From the NCBI GenBank assembly GCA_018292915.2, contig JACVVK020000016.1:2530001-2594000 (forward strand): 64,000 bases of DNA. Direction: 5' to 3'. A program made the translations under genes and the position numbers. Shown here piece after piece: positions 1 through 11,612 of this stretch. The notes under the pieces are model-generated. The model ran no database searches, was not told the origin of the DNA, and worked only from the letters and a program-made list of their open reading frames with translations. The DNA is from Batillaria attramentaria. Taxonomy: Eukaryota > Mollusca > Gastropoda > Batillariidae. The first letter of the stretch is position 1, and each line of letters begins with the position of its first letter.

Positions 1-52
1 AGCTTACCTGTTTCGGGCATATCACTCGACATGACAGCCTATGTTAGACCGT

Positions 53-462
53 CATGCAAAATGTGTTGCTACACGCCACTTACTACACCACTACACCCCA
101 CTTGCTACACCACTACACCCCACTTGCTACACCACTACACCCCACTTGCTACACCACTACACCCCACTTGCTACACTGCTACACCCCACTCAAGTTGCTA
201 CACCACTACACTAAACACCGATACTCTGCTACACCCCACTTGCTACACCACTACACCGGCACCACTTACTACACCACTACACCCCACTTGCTACACCACT
301 ACACCCCACTTGCTACACCGATACTCTGTTAACCCACTTGCTACACAATAAATGAATAATCTGCTACACAGCACTGACTTGCTACCCCAGTACGCTGCTA
401 CATTCCCTAAATACACTGCTACCGTGTGACTTTGCCATACATCACTTACAACAATTTTGAAA
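53..462 (+). repeat. Left arm of minisatellite foldback repeat
   Basis: The arm is built of about 22-bp units of the form CTACACCACTACACCCCACTTG-like, seen as alternating CTACACC and CACTTG blocks. It begins with a short unique edge (CATGCAAAATGTGTTGCTAC) and ends with GTGTGACTTTGCCATAC. Both edges recur in inverted orientation at 1008-1492, so the minisatellite lies inside a larger inverted repeat. The open reading frames through it (repeated LLHHYTP-type peptides) are products of the short period and not genes. Confidence 0.85.
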
Positions 463-464
463 CT

Positions 465-590
465 CTGTGTGTGTGTGTGTGTGTGTGGAGAGAGAGAGTA
501 TCATGTCTAGACATTCCGTCAATCCGCAAAGCAAGCGAAGAAATAAAAAATGAGTGAATTTTTATGTAACAAACGCCCCCCCCCCCCCCC
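465..590. repeat. GT and GA microsatellites and a C run in the foldback spacer
   Basis: A (GT)n tract runs from about 465 to 487 and passes into (GA)n up to 498; a 15-base C run lies at 576-590. They sit in the roughly 545-bp spacer between the two foldback arms. The rest of the spacer has no feature I recognise. Confidence 0.85.
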
Positions 591-1007
591 AACAAAAACA
601 CAAATATTTCACATGACATGCAATTGAAAGTACATGTACTTTCTGGGTAACCTAAAAATGAAATACTGATATTGACACTTCAAAACTGACATAGTGGAGG
701 GTTCTTTTTTTTTACCCACATTATACAACAGAAATCATGGAATAACAAAACAGGAATCAAATGTCATTTTTGTTGTACAGTCAAACGGTCATCCTAGGGA
801 CTGAGTCAAACTGGCCGTCTTAGACAGGTGACTGGCTTTTACAGGGTGCAATGTTCCGGCAGAAAACGTGCCAAACCTTTCAAACTGACATCCTACATGT
901 GATCAGACAGGTCTAGCAAGTATACATGACACATGTTCCTGCTTTTAAATAGCGCAGAATTGCCGTGATTCTGTTAATAGGAATCAGTGTGTTTGGCTTA
1001 TACCTAT

Positions 1008-1492
1008 TAACAATTTTTTGTAAGTGTTGTATGGCAAAGCCACACAATAACAATGTCTTTACTACAATACTAGGGTGTAGCAGAGTAGTGGTGTAGCAAG
1101 TGGGGTGTAGCAGTGTAGTAAGTGGGGTGTAGTGGTGTAGTAAGTGGGGTGTAGTGGTGTAGCAAGTGGGGTGTAGCAGTGTAGTAATTGGATTGTGGTG
1201 CTGTAGTAAGTGGGGTGTAGTGGTGTTGTGAGTGGGGTGTTGCAGTGTAGCAAGTGCGGTGTAGTGGTGTAGCAAGTGGGGTGTAGTAAGTGGGGTGTAG
1301 CAGTGTAGTAAGTGGGGTGTAGCAGTGTACCAAGTGGGGTGTAGCAGTGTAGTAAGTGGGGTGTAGTAAGTGGGGTGTAGCAGTGTAGCAACTGGGGTGT
1401 AGCAGTGTAGTAAGTGGGGTGGGGTGTAGTGGTGGAGCAAGTGGGGTGCAGTGGTGTAGTAAGTGGGGTGTAGCAACACATTTTTATATATG
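1008..1492 (-). repeat. Right arm of minisatellite foldback repeat
   Basis: This is the reverse complement of the 53-462 arm. Its inner edge reads GTATGGCAAAGCCACAC and its outer edge GTAGCAACACATTTTTATA, matching the edges of the left arm, and GGTGTAGCAAGTGGGGTGTA-type units lie between. It is about 75 bp longer than the left arm, as expected if units are gained or lost independently. The whole structure could be a nonautonomous foldback transposon; no target duplication could be fixed. Confidence 0.85.
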
Positions 1493-2297
1493 CCCCCACC
1501 CCCACCCCACCCCTGATGATGCAACAGTCAAGGGATTGATTGACTGCACACATAACGTGACCTTGCAAGGATGTTGTGGTTGTTGTTGAATCTAAAATAC
1601 CAACATAATTTTTTGTATGTTAATTAGGTTCAATTTAACCCCTTGTGTACTGATCTTGTCAATTCCCATATACAGTGCAGAATTTATGCAACAATTCAAA
1701 TGTCTATTACGATTTGATTCTGTCCTTCCATTGTGCAAGAGCTTACAGTACACATAAACAAAAACAAAACATGATCCATGACTTTTGGTCACGGTTAATA
1801 AAGGGTTAATTTGAACAAACTCTGCTTTCTTTACTACTAATCATATAATTTAGTGCAGCATAATTGTGATTTGTTGCAATAAGCGTTTTCACTTTGAATA
1901 CCGGTTAATGCCCTTTAAAAAAAAACTGTACAGAAATTTGCTCTTTAAAAGTGCTGCATCAGCAAAAAATGGCTATTTCTGCGCAAACACTTATCTTTTT
2001 TGAACACATATTACAACTGAAATGCATGTGCAAAATATCTGTTCAGGTTTTGACTCAGGGAATAAAAAAAAACATCTTGCTCATTGCTCATTTAGCATCC
2101 GAGCTAAATCACATTTTTGTTATTTTTCGTTAACTTTAGACCAAAATACCGAGTTAATCCTACCACTTATACACCGTAACAAAGTTGATTTTGAATCTGT
2201 ATACAAAACTCTACTTGAAACACCAAAAATTTGTTTGCTTAAACGTAGGGCTATGAAATGCAAAACTAAGCTGTTTAGATGCGTTCGTCCCGCCGCC
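1493..2297. other. AT-rich stretch without recognisable feature
   Basis: Only short ORFs of 60-113 codons occur, without recognisable motifs. I see no repeat shared with the rest of the window, no RNA gene and no splice-supported exon. Confidence 0.6.
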
Positions 2298-4412
2298 TAT
2301 GTAGACTTGATGTCGTGTTCTATATACTCTCCATCACATTTTGTCAGTAATATATGCCAGTAATTTTCATTTGTAAATTTGTGAATGTCCAAAAAAAGGC
2401 AACATAACGGCGTTTGTTCCCAAGGAAAAACACGTTGAAAATAAGAGATTTCACACATTTGCTTTTGTGTCTATTGTTGTTTATTTGCATTCGTGTAATT
2501 TTATTTTTCTGGAAGTTTCATATTAAGTTTGTCTAATTTCTGGATCTGTACCTCAAAACAGGAATTAATGAAAATGTCCGACATTTTCTGAGTGCGTTAG
2601 AATTTGAGGCCAAAAGGTATACTTGTAATAGTATTTTAGGGATGCTGGACCATTTCTCTAAAGCATGATGTGCGTCTGCAAATGATCTGTCAAGCGTAGC
2701 AGCTGCAGCAGCGTAATGTGTCAGCCCGGTCCCCATAAGTAAGAGAATTGGCGTCTATATGTAAAAGGAAGATTTTGATAACTGAGAGCTGCTACAGGCA
2801 AGGTTGATTCCGCAGGGGTGTCTGGCCTAACATATCCAGTAGTCAAACTTGAAGTGTGTGCACAATACCTGCTGCAGCGGCGTCATTTGTAATCTTTGCT
2901 GTGTATAGTCATTTTTTGAACCCAACCACAATATGGATTCCCCTCATTACCCCTCACAGCCAAAGGGACATAGTGGATGGGCTAGTAACACGTAAGTGCC
3001 AAGCCTCTCCTCTAAAAGTTGGTCAGTAACAAAAAACGCTGTGTACACTGTGGCCGTCATATCTGGCTACTTGGTAACCTACCCCCGTAGCAGTTAATTC
3101 TCTGTTTAATTAGAAAAAGGTAATTTAAGTCACCTATTTCAAGCAGTGAAGAGTTCATGAAATTTGATGTGGGATGCACGTTTTCCTTCTCCTGGAATCA
3201 CTCTACTTTTTCCAATATGTAAAACAATGACAAGTTAAAACTGGTGGCTGCTAGCAGCAAAATATAAACCTACCCCCGACGCAGCACGTAATGAAGGAAA
3301 TGGAAAAAAATGGGTAAAATTAATGACCGCTGTAAAGAAGACGTGCTTGTTTAGATTCACGGATCTTTCTTCATACGACTAGTCATTGTGTTTTCCACCA
3401 AGACAAATCTATAAAAAGAAATTGCATCAAGTGTAGCAATTATGGCAGGCTCTTTTGGTAAGCACCGCTTTCAGCCCATATAGGGAACTGATAGCTTCAA
3501 TTAACGGCCATCTATAAGCAATGAATCTCTCATACAAGTTCTGGAAGATAATTCTGAAACACCGAGCATGTGCCCGAATATTTGCATCATATTATACTTG
3601 TTTTCGCGGATACACCTTATCACAGCAACCAATCAAGTGTCCCTACTCCCATCATTACGCATATTCAGCCATTATTAAACAGGTTGCACTTTCGTTGGCT
3701 GTTTGTGACAAAAGTACAAAAGCGATTTCAATTAACTTTTGATATGACACAACTGGGATACTATTCTTGAGTGTGCACTGCTCTTTGAGAAAAACCGTTC
3801 ACTACTCACAACGCAGCAACTACTTTAGTAAGTACACCCCCTAAATATCGCTACCGAAAAACGTGCTCACTTGGATATCATATTTCATACGTACCTGCAC
3901 ATGCGGTGACAAGGGAACTTCACAATGCCAAAGAAGCGTTTCCTGACTAAATTGTTCAATGTTCCTAAATCTTTTCCGCGATACATGTCACCTGCAGTGA
4001 CCTCATAAGTGCACAAGCATCAAATACCGCCGTTTTACAGGGTCCTTTGAATCAACGGCCAAACTGATGGCCGCAATTTTCCAGGAAGCATCACTCTGAT
4101 TGGGGTAAAATTTCAGTATGTCAACAATGCATGTCTTGTCTAACAGTGACCGTATTTAGAGTGGAGTTCTGCGCATTTCTGTACCCGCAAACACGCATAC
4201 TTTGTGCACACCCTCAAAAGCCCATTTATACGGCTCATATAGTGAAAATGGCAAGATAAACGGTCGTTTTTAACGGTGACGCGGACGGAGAAAAAATTCA
4301 CGGAAACCACCACAGCATTAGGGGCCTGTGCTCTACTGATTTCTCTAATAAAAAGTTAGGATCAAATTTGTTCTACCTTCCGCTATATAAAAAGCCTAAT
4401 TAGACTAGCCTA
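2298..4412 (+). mobile_element. X element, partial copy 1 (right arm and right terminus)
   Basis: The stretch is a direct, roughly full-length match to 59690-61650 and matches 43479-45250 in inverted orientation. It ends at the X terminus CTAGCCTA (4405-4412), the same end seen at 48630-48637. The first array sequence, TTTCATTATCCTG, follows directly. The inner and left parts of the element are missing. No transposase-like ORF is visible; the largest ORF is 73 codons. X is recognised only by its internal copies; see 43479-48637 for the complete version and its target duplication. Confidence 0.75.
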
Positions 4413-4592
4413 TTTCATTATCCTGACTGTTGATCTTTTGTCAGTTTTCATTCTGGTGTATTGGGGTATCTCGTTATTGCATTATGCTTTTTGACTGTTT
4501 TTATTGTCTGTTAAATATTCGTTAGCGCTTAGAGCATGTAATTTTACATGAATATACGCTTTATAAATAAAATTATTATTATTATTATTATT
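4413..4592 (+). repeat. SINE-like 3' tail ending in (ATT)n
   Basis: The module reads from TTTCATTATCCTGACTG through GCGCTTAGAGCATG and TTTATAAATAAAATTATT into (ATT)n. A GCGC-TTAGAGCATG-TTATAAATAAAATTATT tail is typical of LINE/SINE 3' ends. Other copies in the array lie near 13000-13130, 15345-15510, 27865-28010, 28525-28674, 31085-31265 and 36743-36832. A diverged inverted relative lies at 48898-49140 outside the array, so the module began as a dispersed element. Confidence 0.6.
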
Positions 4593-6919
4593 TCGCATTT
4601 TTGAAAGTTCCAATTTCCTTTTCGGACAGAAAAATCGTTTTTGTGAGATTTCGATTTTATGTTGTTGTTAGTGCTGTTTATTACGACACATCGAATGCAT
4701 ACCAAAAACTTTCTATTCAATCTCTCAATCCGAACAAACTGCCGGCAATTACTGTTGGAAGCACTTGTCCTGTTCTCTTTTGCATTTTTCAGAGTTCCAA
4801 ATTTTTCTCTCAGTGGGCCGTCTGAATCACGTTTATGGCAATACATCGAATGCTTGACCAAAAAAAAAACACCCAAAAAACGGGAAATCTCACAAAAAGG
4901 ATTTTTCTGTCAGAAAAGGACATGCAGGCATGTTGTGAGTAGTAGTAATCGCGAATTTTTTTTTTTTTTTTTTTGGTCAAGCATTCGATGTATTGCCATC
5001 AACGTGATTCAGACTGCCCACTGCGAAAAAAAAATTGGAACTCTCAAAAGTGCTCAATGTCAGAGAAACGATTTTTCTTTTGTAAAAACAAGACAAAGCA
5101 AAAAAAAAAAAAAATCGTTTCTCTAAGATTTCGAAATTTTGTGAATTCAATTTTTTTTTTCCCCCCGCAGTAAGCCGACTGAATCACGTCTCCCCCCCAA
5201 AAAAATCGCGATGACTACTACTTACAATCGTTCAATCTAAACACAAATGCCTGCATCGTTTCTGTGAGATTTCGATTTTTTTTTTTTTGTTTTTGTTTGC
5301 AGTGGGCCGTCTGAATCATGATCATTCCGACACATCGAATGCATGTCAAAAAACTTGACATTCAATCTCTGAATCTGAAGAAACTGCGTACTACTCAAAC
5401 CATTGGCGGGAAAAATCAAAATGGATGGTTTTCGTTTCTCTGAGATTTCGCATTTTTGTGAGCTCGATGTTTTTTTTCGCAGTGGGCCTCTGAATCACGT
5501 TTATGCCAATACATCGAATGCCCCGTCCCCCCCCCCCCCCCAAAAAAAAAAATAAATAAAAAAATCGCGATGACTACTACTCACAATCGTTTAATCGTTT
5601 TTGTTGCACTGGGCCGTATGAATCACGTTTATTACGACACATGTCAAAAACTTGCTATTGAATCTCTCAATCTGAACAAACTGCCGGCAATTACTGTTGG
5701 AAGCACTTGCATTTCCTTTTCTGTTGTTCTTAGAAATGAAAAATCGTTTCTCTGAGATTTCGCATTTTTGTGAGCTCGAATTTTGTTTTTCGCAGTGAGC
5801 CGTCTGAATCACGTTTATGCTAATACATCGAATGCCCCCCCCCCCTCCCCCCCCCCCAAAAAAAAAAAAAAAAATAAAAAATCGCGATGACTACTACTCA
5901 CAATCGTTTAATTGTTTTTGTTGCACTGGGCCGTATGAATCACGTTTATTACGACACATGTCAAAAACTTGCTATTGAATCTCTCAATCTGAACAAACTG
6001 CTGGCAATTACTGTTGGAAGCACTTGTCCTGTTCTCGCAGAAATTAATCATCGTGAGATTTGACAATAGTCTTCCCTGTCGACCGTTTCAAATTTTACAC
6101 CGAATGATTATTGTAGGAAACGTGACAAAACGTGGTTTTGTTTTTCTGACAATGACTACATTTTCTGACACAAACATGACTACTACTCACACCACTGGCG
6201 GGAAAAAATCGAAATGGATGGTTTTCCAGTTTGCCGACATCGTTGACCAAAATAACAATTCTTACCTATTCAAAGCATATTTGTAATGAAAAAGGTTCAG
6301 ACAAGATCTCATTGAGTTTTCATTATCCTGACTGTTGATCTTTTGTCAGTTTTCATTCTGGTGTATTGGGGTATCTCGTTAATGCATTATGCTGTTATTG
6401 CATTAAGGATTTTTCTGTCAGAAAAGGACATGCAGGCATGTTGTGAGTAGTAGTAATCGCGATTTTTTTTTTTTTTTGGTCAAGCATTCGATGTATTGGC
6501 ATAAACGTGATTCATACGGCCCACTGCGAAAAAAAAAATTGCAACTCTCAAAAGTGCTCAATGTCAGAGAAACGATTTTTCTTTTGTAAAATCAAGACAA
6601 AGCAAAAAAAAAAAAAAATCGTTTCTCTAAGATTCGAATGCTTGACTAAAAAAAAAACAAACAAAAAAACCCGAAATCCCACAAAAAGGATTTTTCTGTC
6701 ATTCGATGTATTGGCATCAACGTGATTCAGACGGCCCACTGCGAAAAAAAATTGGAACTCTCAAAAGTGCTCAATGTCAGAGAAACGATTTTTCTTTTGT
6801 AAAAACAAGACAAAGCCAAAAAAAAAAAAAAAATCGTTTCTCTAAGATTTTTTTCGCAGTAAGCCGACTGAATCACGTTTATTCCAATTCATCAAATGGT
6901 TGACCCCCCCCCCCCCCCC

Positions 6920-6952
<33 letters not shown>

Positions 6953-6953
<1 letters not shown>

Positions 6954-7202
6954 AAGGAGGAACGGCCCCGTCCTACAAAGTTGTTTCTCCAATCTTCATT
7001 TTATTTTGTCTGTTTTGTTGTTATTGTTGCCGGTTCTCCCTCTCCAAGTTTTACCAATGACACTAGATCCTCTACGACCTCGACCGATTAGCCACGTGAC
7101 TGGGGGTGGGGCAGGGTAGGGGAAGAAGGGAGAGAGAGAGAGAGGGTGGGTGGGTGGGTGTTTAGGATTTCCTTGTTGCTTTTGTGACTTCCGTGACTGA
7201 AT
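6953..7202 (-). mobile_element. Shortened E1 copy in array unit A
   Basis: It starts at the E1 end CAAGGAGGAACGGCCCCGTC and runs through the GA-rich tract to CTTCCGTGACTGAAT. Compared with the E1 copies at 46.9-57 kb it has lost the tRNA-like SINE and the palindromic end. Confidence 0.75.
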
Positions 7203-8025
7203 GCTTGACCAAAAAAAACCCAAAAAAAACCCGAAATCTCACAAAAAGGATTTTTCTGTCATTCGATGTATTGGCATCAACGTGATTCAGACGGCCCACT
7301 GCGAAAGAAAATTGCAACTCTCAAAGGTGCTCAATGTCAGTGAAACGATTTTTCTTTTGTAAAAACAAGACAAAAAAAAAAAATCGTTTCTCTGACAGAA
7401 AAATTGGTTTCGTGATATTTCGATTTTTTTTTTGTTTTTATAAATTTAGTTGTTTTTGTTGCACTGGGCCGTATGAATCACGTTTATTACGACACATGTC
7501 AAAAACTTGCTATTGAATCTCTCAATCTGAACAAACTGCCGGCAATTACTGTTGGAAGCACTTGTCCTCGCAGAAATTAATCATTTTCGTGAGATTTGTC
7601 AATAGTCTCCCTGTCGACCGTTTGAATCACGTTTCAATTTTTACACCGAATGATTATTGTAGGAAACGTGACAAAACGTGGTTTTGTTTTTCTGACAATG
7701 ACTACATTGGCGGGAAAAATCGAAATGGATGGTTTTCCAGTTTGCCGATATCGTTGACCAAAATAACAATTCTTACCTATTCAAAGCATATTTGTAATGA
7801 AAACGGTTCAGACAAGATCTCATTGAGTTTTCATTATCCTGACTGTTGATCTGATTTCGCATTTTTGAAAGTTCCAATTTCCTTTTCGGACAGAAAAATC
7901 GTTTTTGTGAGATTTCGATTTTATGTTGTTGTTGCAGTGGGCCGTCTGAATCACGTTTATTACGACACATCGAATGCATGCCAAAAACTTTCTATTCAAT
8001 CTTTCAATCTGAACAAACTGCCGGC

Positions 8026-8753
8026 ATTCCCTGGGGAACATAGGGCTGCTCGATGGGGACCTGTCTTGTTCGCTCCCAGAGGTATTGGTTGGTGATCACC
8101 AGTGGGTATCTGATGTTGAGAATGTTGCGGAGGCATCTGTTGATGAAGGTTTGCAGCCTGTGGGAGCCTGTCTTGGTGGTGCGCCATGTCTCCGAGCCAT
8201 AGAGTAGGACCGACTTCACATTTGAGTTGAAAATCCGGATCTTGTTTCGCAGGGATAGGGCTGTGGATCTCCAGATGGGGCGCAGAGTGCGAAAGGCATG
8301 TCTGGCTTTGTTGGTGCGGCTCTTGATGTCTTTGTCCGTTCCTCCATCCTTGCTGACAACGCTGCCGAGGTAGACGAACTTGTCCACCTCTTTGATGTCT
8401 TCCTGGTGCAGCTGGATGGGGTCCTGCTGTTTGTGGTTGACTCTCATGACTTCGGTCTTGCTGATGTTGATCTTGAGGCCGGTCTTCTCAGCTTCTTCGG
8501 CGACTCTGTTCAGCTTCTCCTGCGCATCTTGTTGCTTGTGGGAGAGGAGGGCGATGTCGTCCGCGAAATCCAGGTCCTCGAGCTGTTTGCTGAAGGTCCA
8601 CTGGATCCCTGTCCTCTTACCGTCGGTGGCTTGCCTCATGACCCAGTCGACCACCATCAGGAAGATTGTGGGTGAGAGGATGCAGCCTTGACGAACGCCG
8701 GTCCGTACTGTGAATGGTTCTGTCAGTTTCCCGTCGTGGATTACCTGGCACAT
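8026..8753 (-). pseudogene. LINE reverse transcriptase C-terminal part (copy A)
   Basis: The frame opens at an ATG that overlaps the end of the upstream frame by 13 bases and encodes the second half of the RT. It shows RTGVRQGCILSP (17-28), the catalytic FADD box (63-66), and YLGS (128-131), followed by a thumb-like region with LLYGSETW. The ATG is probably not a real start; it is the product of a small deletion in an ancestral continuous RT frame. The element's C-terminal WIGHTLRKP-type segment, present in the related LINE at 42.6 kb, is absent: the sequence runs from VPIEQ into 3' untranslated sequence. In this copy the frame also reads past the LINE edge into array DNA, to 8004. Confidence 0.88.
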
Positions 8754-10801
8754 TCGTACAGCTGTCGGATGATGTTGACAAACTTTGGTGGAAAACCGTA
8801 GTGAGACATCAGCTTCCAGATGACCTCCCTGTCAACACTGTCGAACGCCTTCTGGAAGTCAACGAAGGTGCTGTACAGGGGGGTCTGCCACTCCAGGGAC
8901 TGCTCGATGATGATCCTCATCGTGGCTATGTGATCAGTGCAGGATCGGTCGTTGCGGAATCCTGCCTGTTCCTCCCGGAGTGTCTTGTCCAGCGCGGTCT
9001 TCAGCCTCTCCAGGATGATCCTGGTGAGAACCTTCCCTGGTATGGACAGGAGCATGATGCCTCGCCAGTTGCTACAGGATGAGAGGTCCCCTTTCTTTGG
9101 CAGCTTTACCAGGTGTCCCTTCTTCCAGTCTTGTGGCACGCTCTCGCTCTCCCAGATCTTCCTCAGGAGCGGGTGCAGCATGTCGGTGGAGGTCTGGATG
9201 TCAGCCTTGAGGGCTTCTGGTGGTATGCCGTCAGGGCCTGCTGCTTTGCCAGACTTGAGGGACTTGATGGCTTTGATGATCTCGGTCTTGGTAGGGGGGT
9301 TGGTGCTGATGTCGAGTAGCTGGGCTGCCGGTGGTATGTCTGGTGGGACTGGTGGTGGAGGCCTGTTGAGCGTTTCCTTAAAGTGTTCAGTCCACCTTGT
9401 CCTTTGGTCTTCCTCTTTGGTGATGATTTGTCCGTTCTTGTCTTTGACTGGTCTGGTGGGGTTGTTTTTTTTCCCAGAGAGTGTCCTTGTTATTTCGTAG
9501 AGCCGTTTCATGTTCCGTTGTCCTGCTGCTGTTTCTGCTTCTTCTGTGAGGTCGTTGATGAAGTTCCTCTTGTCGTTCCTTGCGCTCCTCTTGACCTGCC
9601 GGTTGACGTCCCAGTATTGAGCCTGCAGGTCGCGCTTGTGGTCTTGGTCGTCAGTGTGGATGATCAGGTCTTTCAGGCGTTTCCTCTCTGTGATGAGGTC
9701 CCAGGTGTCAGATGTAAGCCACTCTTTGTGTTGTCTCGTCTTCTTTCCCAGCACTTCCCTGCATGTTGCTGTCCAGGTTTCTCGCAGGTCGTGCCAGTGC
9801 TCCTCAATTGTCTCTTCAGGTAGTGTGTCGAGAGCGCTGAATCTGTTCCTCAGCTCACATCTGAAGGCGTTGGTCTTGACGCTCTCCTTCAGACTGTGCA
9901 CGTTGTACTTGTGGGATGGTCTGTCCGCCTGGTCTCTGTAGGCCTTCAGCTTGATCTTGATCGCTGCAATGACGAGGTGATGGTCTGAGGCTGCATCAGC
10001 TCCCCGCTTTGCTCGGACGTCCAGCAAGCTTCTTCGCCACTTCCTGCCGATGGTGATGTGGTCGATCTGGTTTACAGTTCTTCCGTCCGGTGATGTCCAG
10101 GTGGTTTTGTGGATGGTCTTGTGGGGGAATATGGTGCCTCCGATGACCAGGTCGTTGGTGGTGCAGAATTCTGTGAAGAGCTCTCCGTTCTCGTTCTGTG
10201 TCCCTGTTCCGTGTTTGCCCATGATGAGTTCTCTGTCTGTGTTATCGGTGCCCACTTTGGCGTTGAGGTCTCCCATGAGGATCTTCAGGTCTCTTCTCGG
10301 TGCTTTGTCGAGGACGGCTTGGAGCTGCTCGTAGAAGTTCTCCTTTTCTTCCTCATCCGCCATGTTGGTGGGAGCGTAGCACTGGAGGATGGTGACTTTC
10401 CTGCCCTTCGAGTTGAATCTGGCGCTCAGGATCCTTGGTGACACTGGTTCCCAGGACAATAGTGCTTGTGTTGCTTCAGGTGTCATCAGCAACGCTACTC
10501 CGTGCATGTGTGGTTGGCCGTCTTCGTGTCCGGAGTAGAGGATGGTGTCTCCGGAGGTGAGTCGAGTGCGTCCTGTTCCTGTCCATCTTGTCTCACATAG
10601 GCCGAGCAGCTTCAGATTGTATCTATGCATTTCTTGACTCACTTGTGCTGTCTTTCCTGTTTCGTATAGGGTTCGGATGTTCCAGGTCCCTATCCTGGCT
10701 TTGGTCTTGGCCGTCAGAAGTGTAGTCGGCGCACTGGCTTCCCGAGGGCTTTCACCAGCTCGCGTCATGGGCTCTACTAGAGAGGACTCTTCCTGGACCA
10801 A
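8741..10801 (-). pseudogene. LINE endonuclease plus N-terminal reverse transcriptase, frame broken (copy A)
   Basis: The 686-codon frame encodes an apurinic-type endonuclease followed by the first half of a reverse transcriptase. Visible endonuclease motifs are TWNIRTL (39-45), ETRW (70-73), GDLNAKVG (177-184), NQIDH (244-248) and SDHHLV (272-277). RT motifs include AGPDGIPPEAL, the block around NWRGIMLLSIPGK, EEQAGFRNDRSCTDHI, and FVDFQKAFDS (646-655), which holds the first catalytic aspartate. The frame stops just after IIRQLYECAR, in the middle of the RT domain; the remainder is in another frame (8026-8753). The NENGE and SPDGRTVNQIDH context resembles RTE/BovB-type endonucleases. The methionine at 10801 is the first in frame and lies 38 residues ahead of the first motif, so it is a reasonable start. 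The product would be inactive unless the two frames are joined. Confidence 0.9.
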
Positions 10802-11589
10802 GTTGCGTTGTAGATCTGTGGTTGTAGTTTCTGTAACAGGTTTTGTTTTTAAAGAGTTGGGTTGTTAGCCCTACTCAAACCCCCAACCTGGAGGACCAGT
10901 GAGTGCGCTTCGTCTGGCCTCTACCCTTCGACCTGTCCAGCATGGGTGGCCCTACCAGGAGACGAATCTCCCGCCGGCATAGCTCTCGGGGTCATGGAGA
11001 CACGCAAGCCCCATCTCCAACGGCAAGGATGCACTCATCGATAGGGGTTGTGAGTAGTAGTAATCGCGATTTATTTTATTTTATTTTTTTTTGGTCAAGC
11101 ATTCGATGTATGGGCATCAACGTGATTCAGACTGCCCACTGCGAAAAAAAAAAATGGAACTCTCAAAAGTGCTCAATGTCAGAGAAACGATTTTTCTTTT
11201 GTAAAAACAAGACAAAGAAAAAAAAATCGTTTCTCTAAGATTTCGCAATTTTGTGAATTCGATTTTTTTTCCCCCGCAGTAAGTCTCCCCCCCCCCCCCC
11301 CCCCTCAAATAAAATCGCGATGACTACTACTCACAACTGTTCAATCTAAACACAAACGCCTGCATCGTTTCTGTGAGATTTCGATTTTTTTTTTTTTTTT
11401 TTTGGTTGCAGTGGGCCGTCTGAATCATGATCATTCCGACACATCGAATGCATGTCAAAAAACTTGACATTCAATCTCTCAATCTGAAGAAACTGCGTAC
11501 TACTCAAACCATTGGCGGGAAAAATCAAAATGGATGGTTTTCCAGTTTGCCGACATAGTTGACCAAAATAACAAAAACAGACACACACA

Positions 11590-11612
11590 TTAACCCTAAC
11601 CCTAACCCTAAC
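11590..11612. repeat. Interstitial telomere-like tract 1
   Basis: Three and a half CCCTAA units follow ACAGACACACACAT and precede CACTGCAATTC. This fixed context recurs at all eight tracts of the array. Confidence 0.9.

Larger units (their letters stand above)
8026..11046 (-). mobile_element. RTE-like non-LTR retrotransposon, array copy A
   Basis: The copy is inserted on the minus strand. It has a 5' untranslated part (10802-11046), an endonuclease/RT reading frame and an RT continuation. The right flank is GTTGTGAGTAG (11047-11057), the same site as copy B at 22927-25916. The left side has lost the 3' tail and about 230 bp of flank: homology jumps from array sequence CTGCCGGCA to LINE sequence TTCCCTGGGG at about 8026, with a 2-3 base overlap. 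I count about five substitutions against copy B over 2.9 kb. Copy A keeps 55 bases in the 5' part that B has lost. Confidence 0.9.

Noticed and set aside
31..1568. ORFs of 87-203 codons in the minisatellite arms (LLHHYTPLATP-type repeats)
   Set aside because: They are open only because a 22-bp-type repeat lacks stops in several frames at once; composition is entirely that of the repeat.
1493..2297. Coding exon in the ORF of 113 codons at 2022-2363
   Set aside because: No motif, no similarity seen to known families, and its end overlaps the X element.
5461..5500. T-run plus CGCAG before TGGGCC as a 3' splice site
   Set aside because: It resembles a polypyrimidine tract and AG, but it recurs in most modules with no coding sequence downstream.
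8298..10441. Plus-strand ORFs of 94-187 codons opposite the LINE, repeated at 23222-25365
   Set aside because: They are antisense shadows of the GC-richer endonuclease and RT frames.
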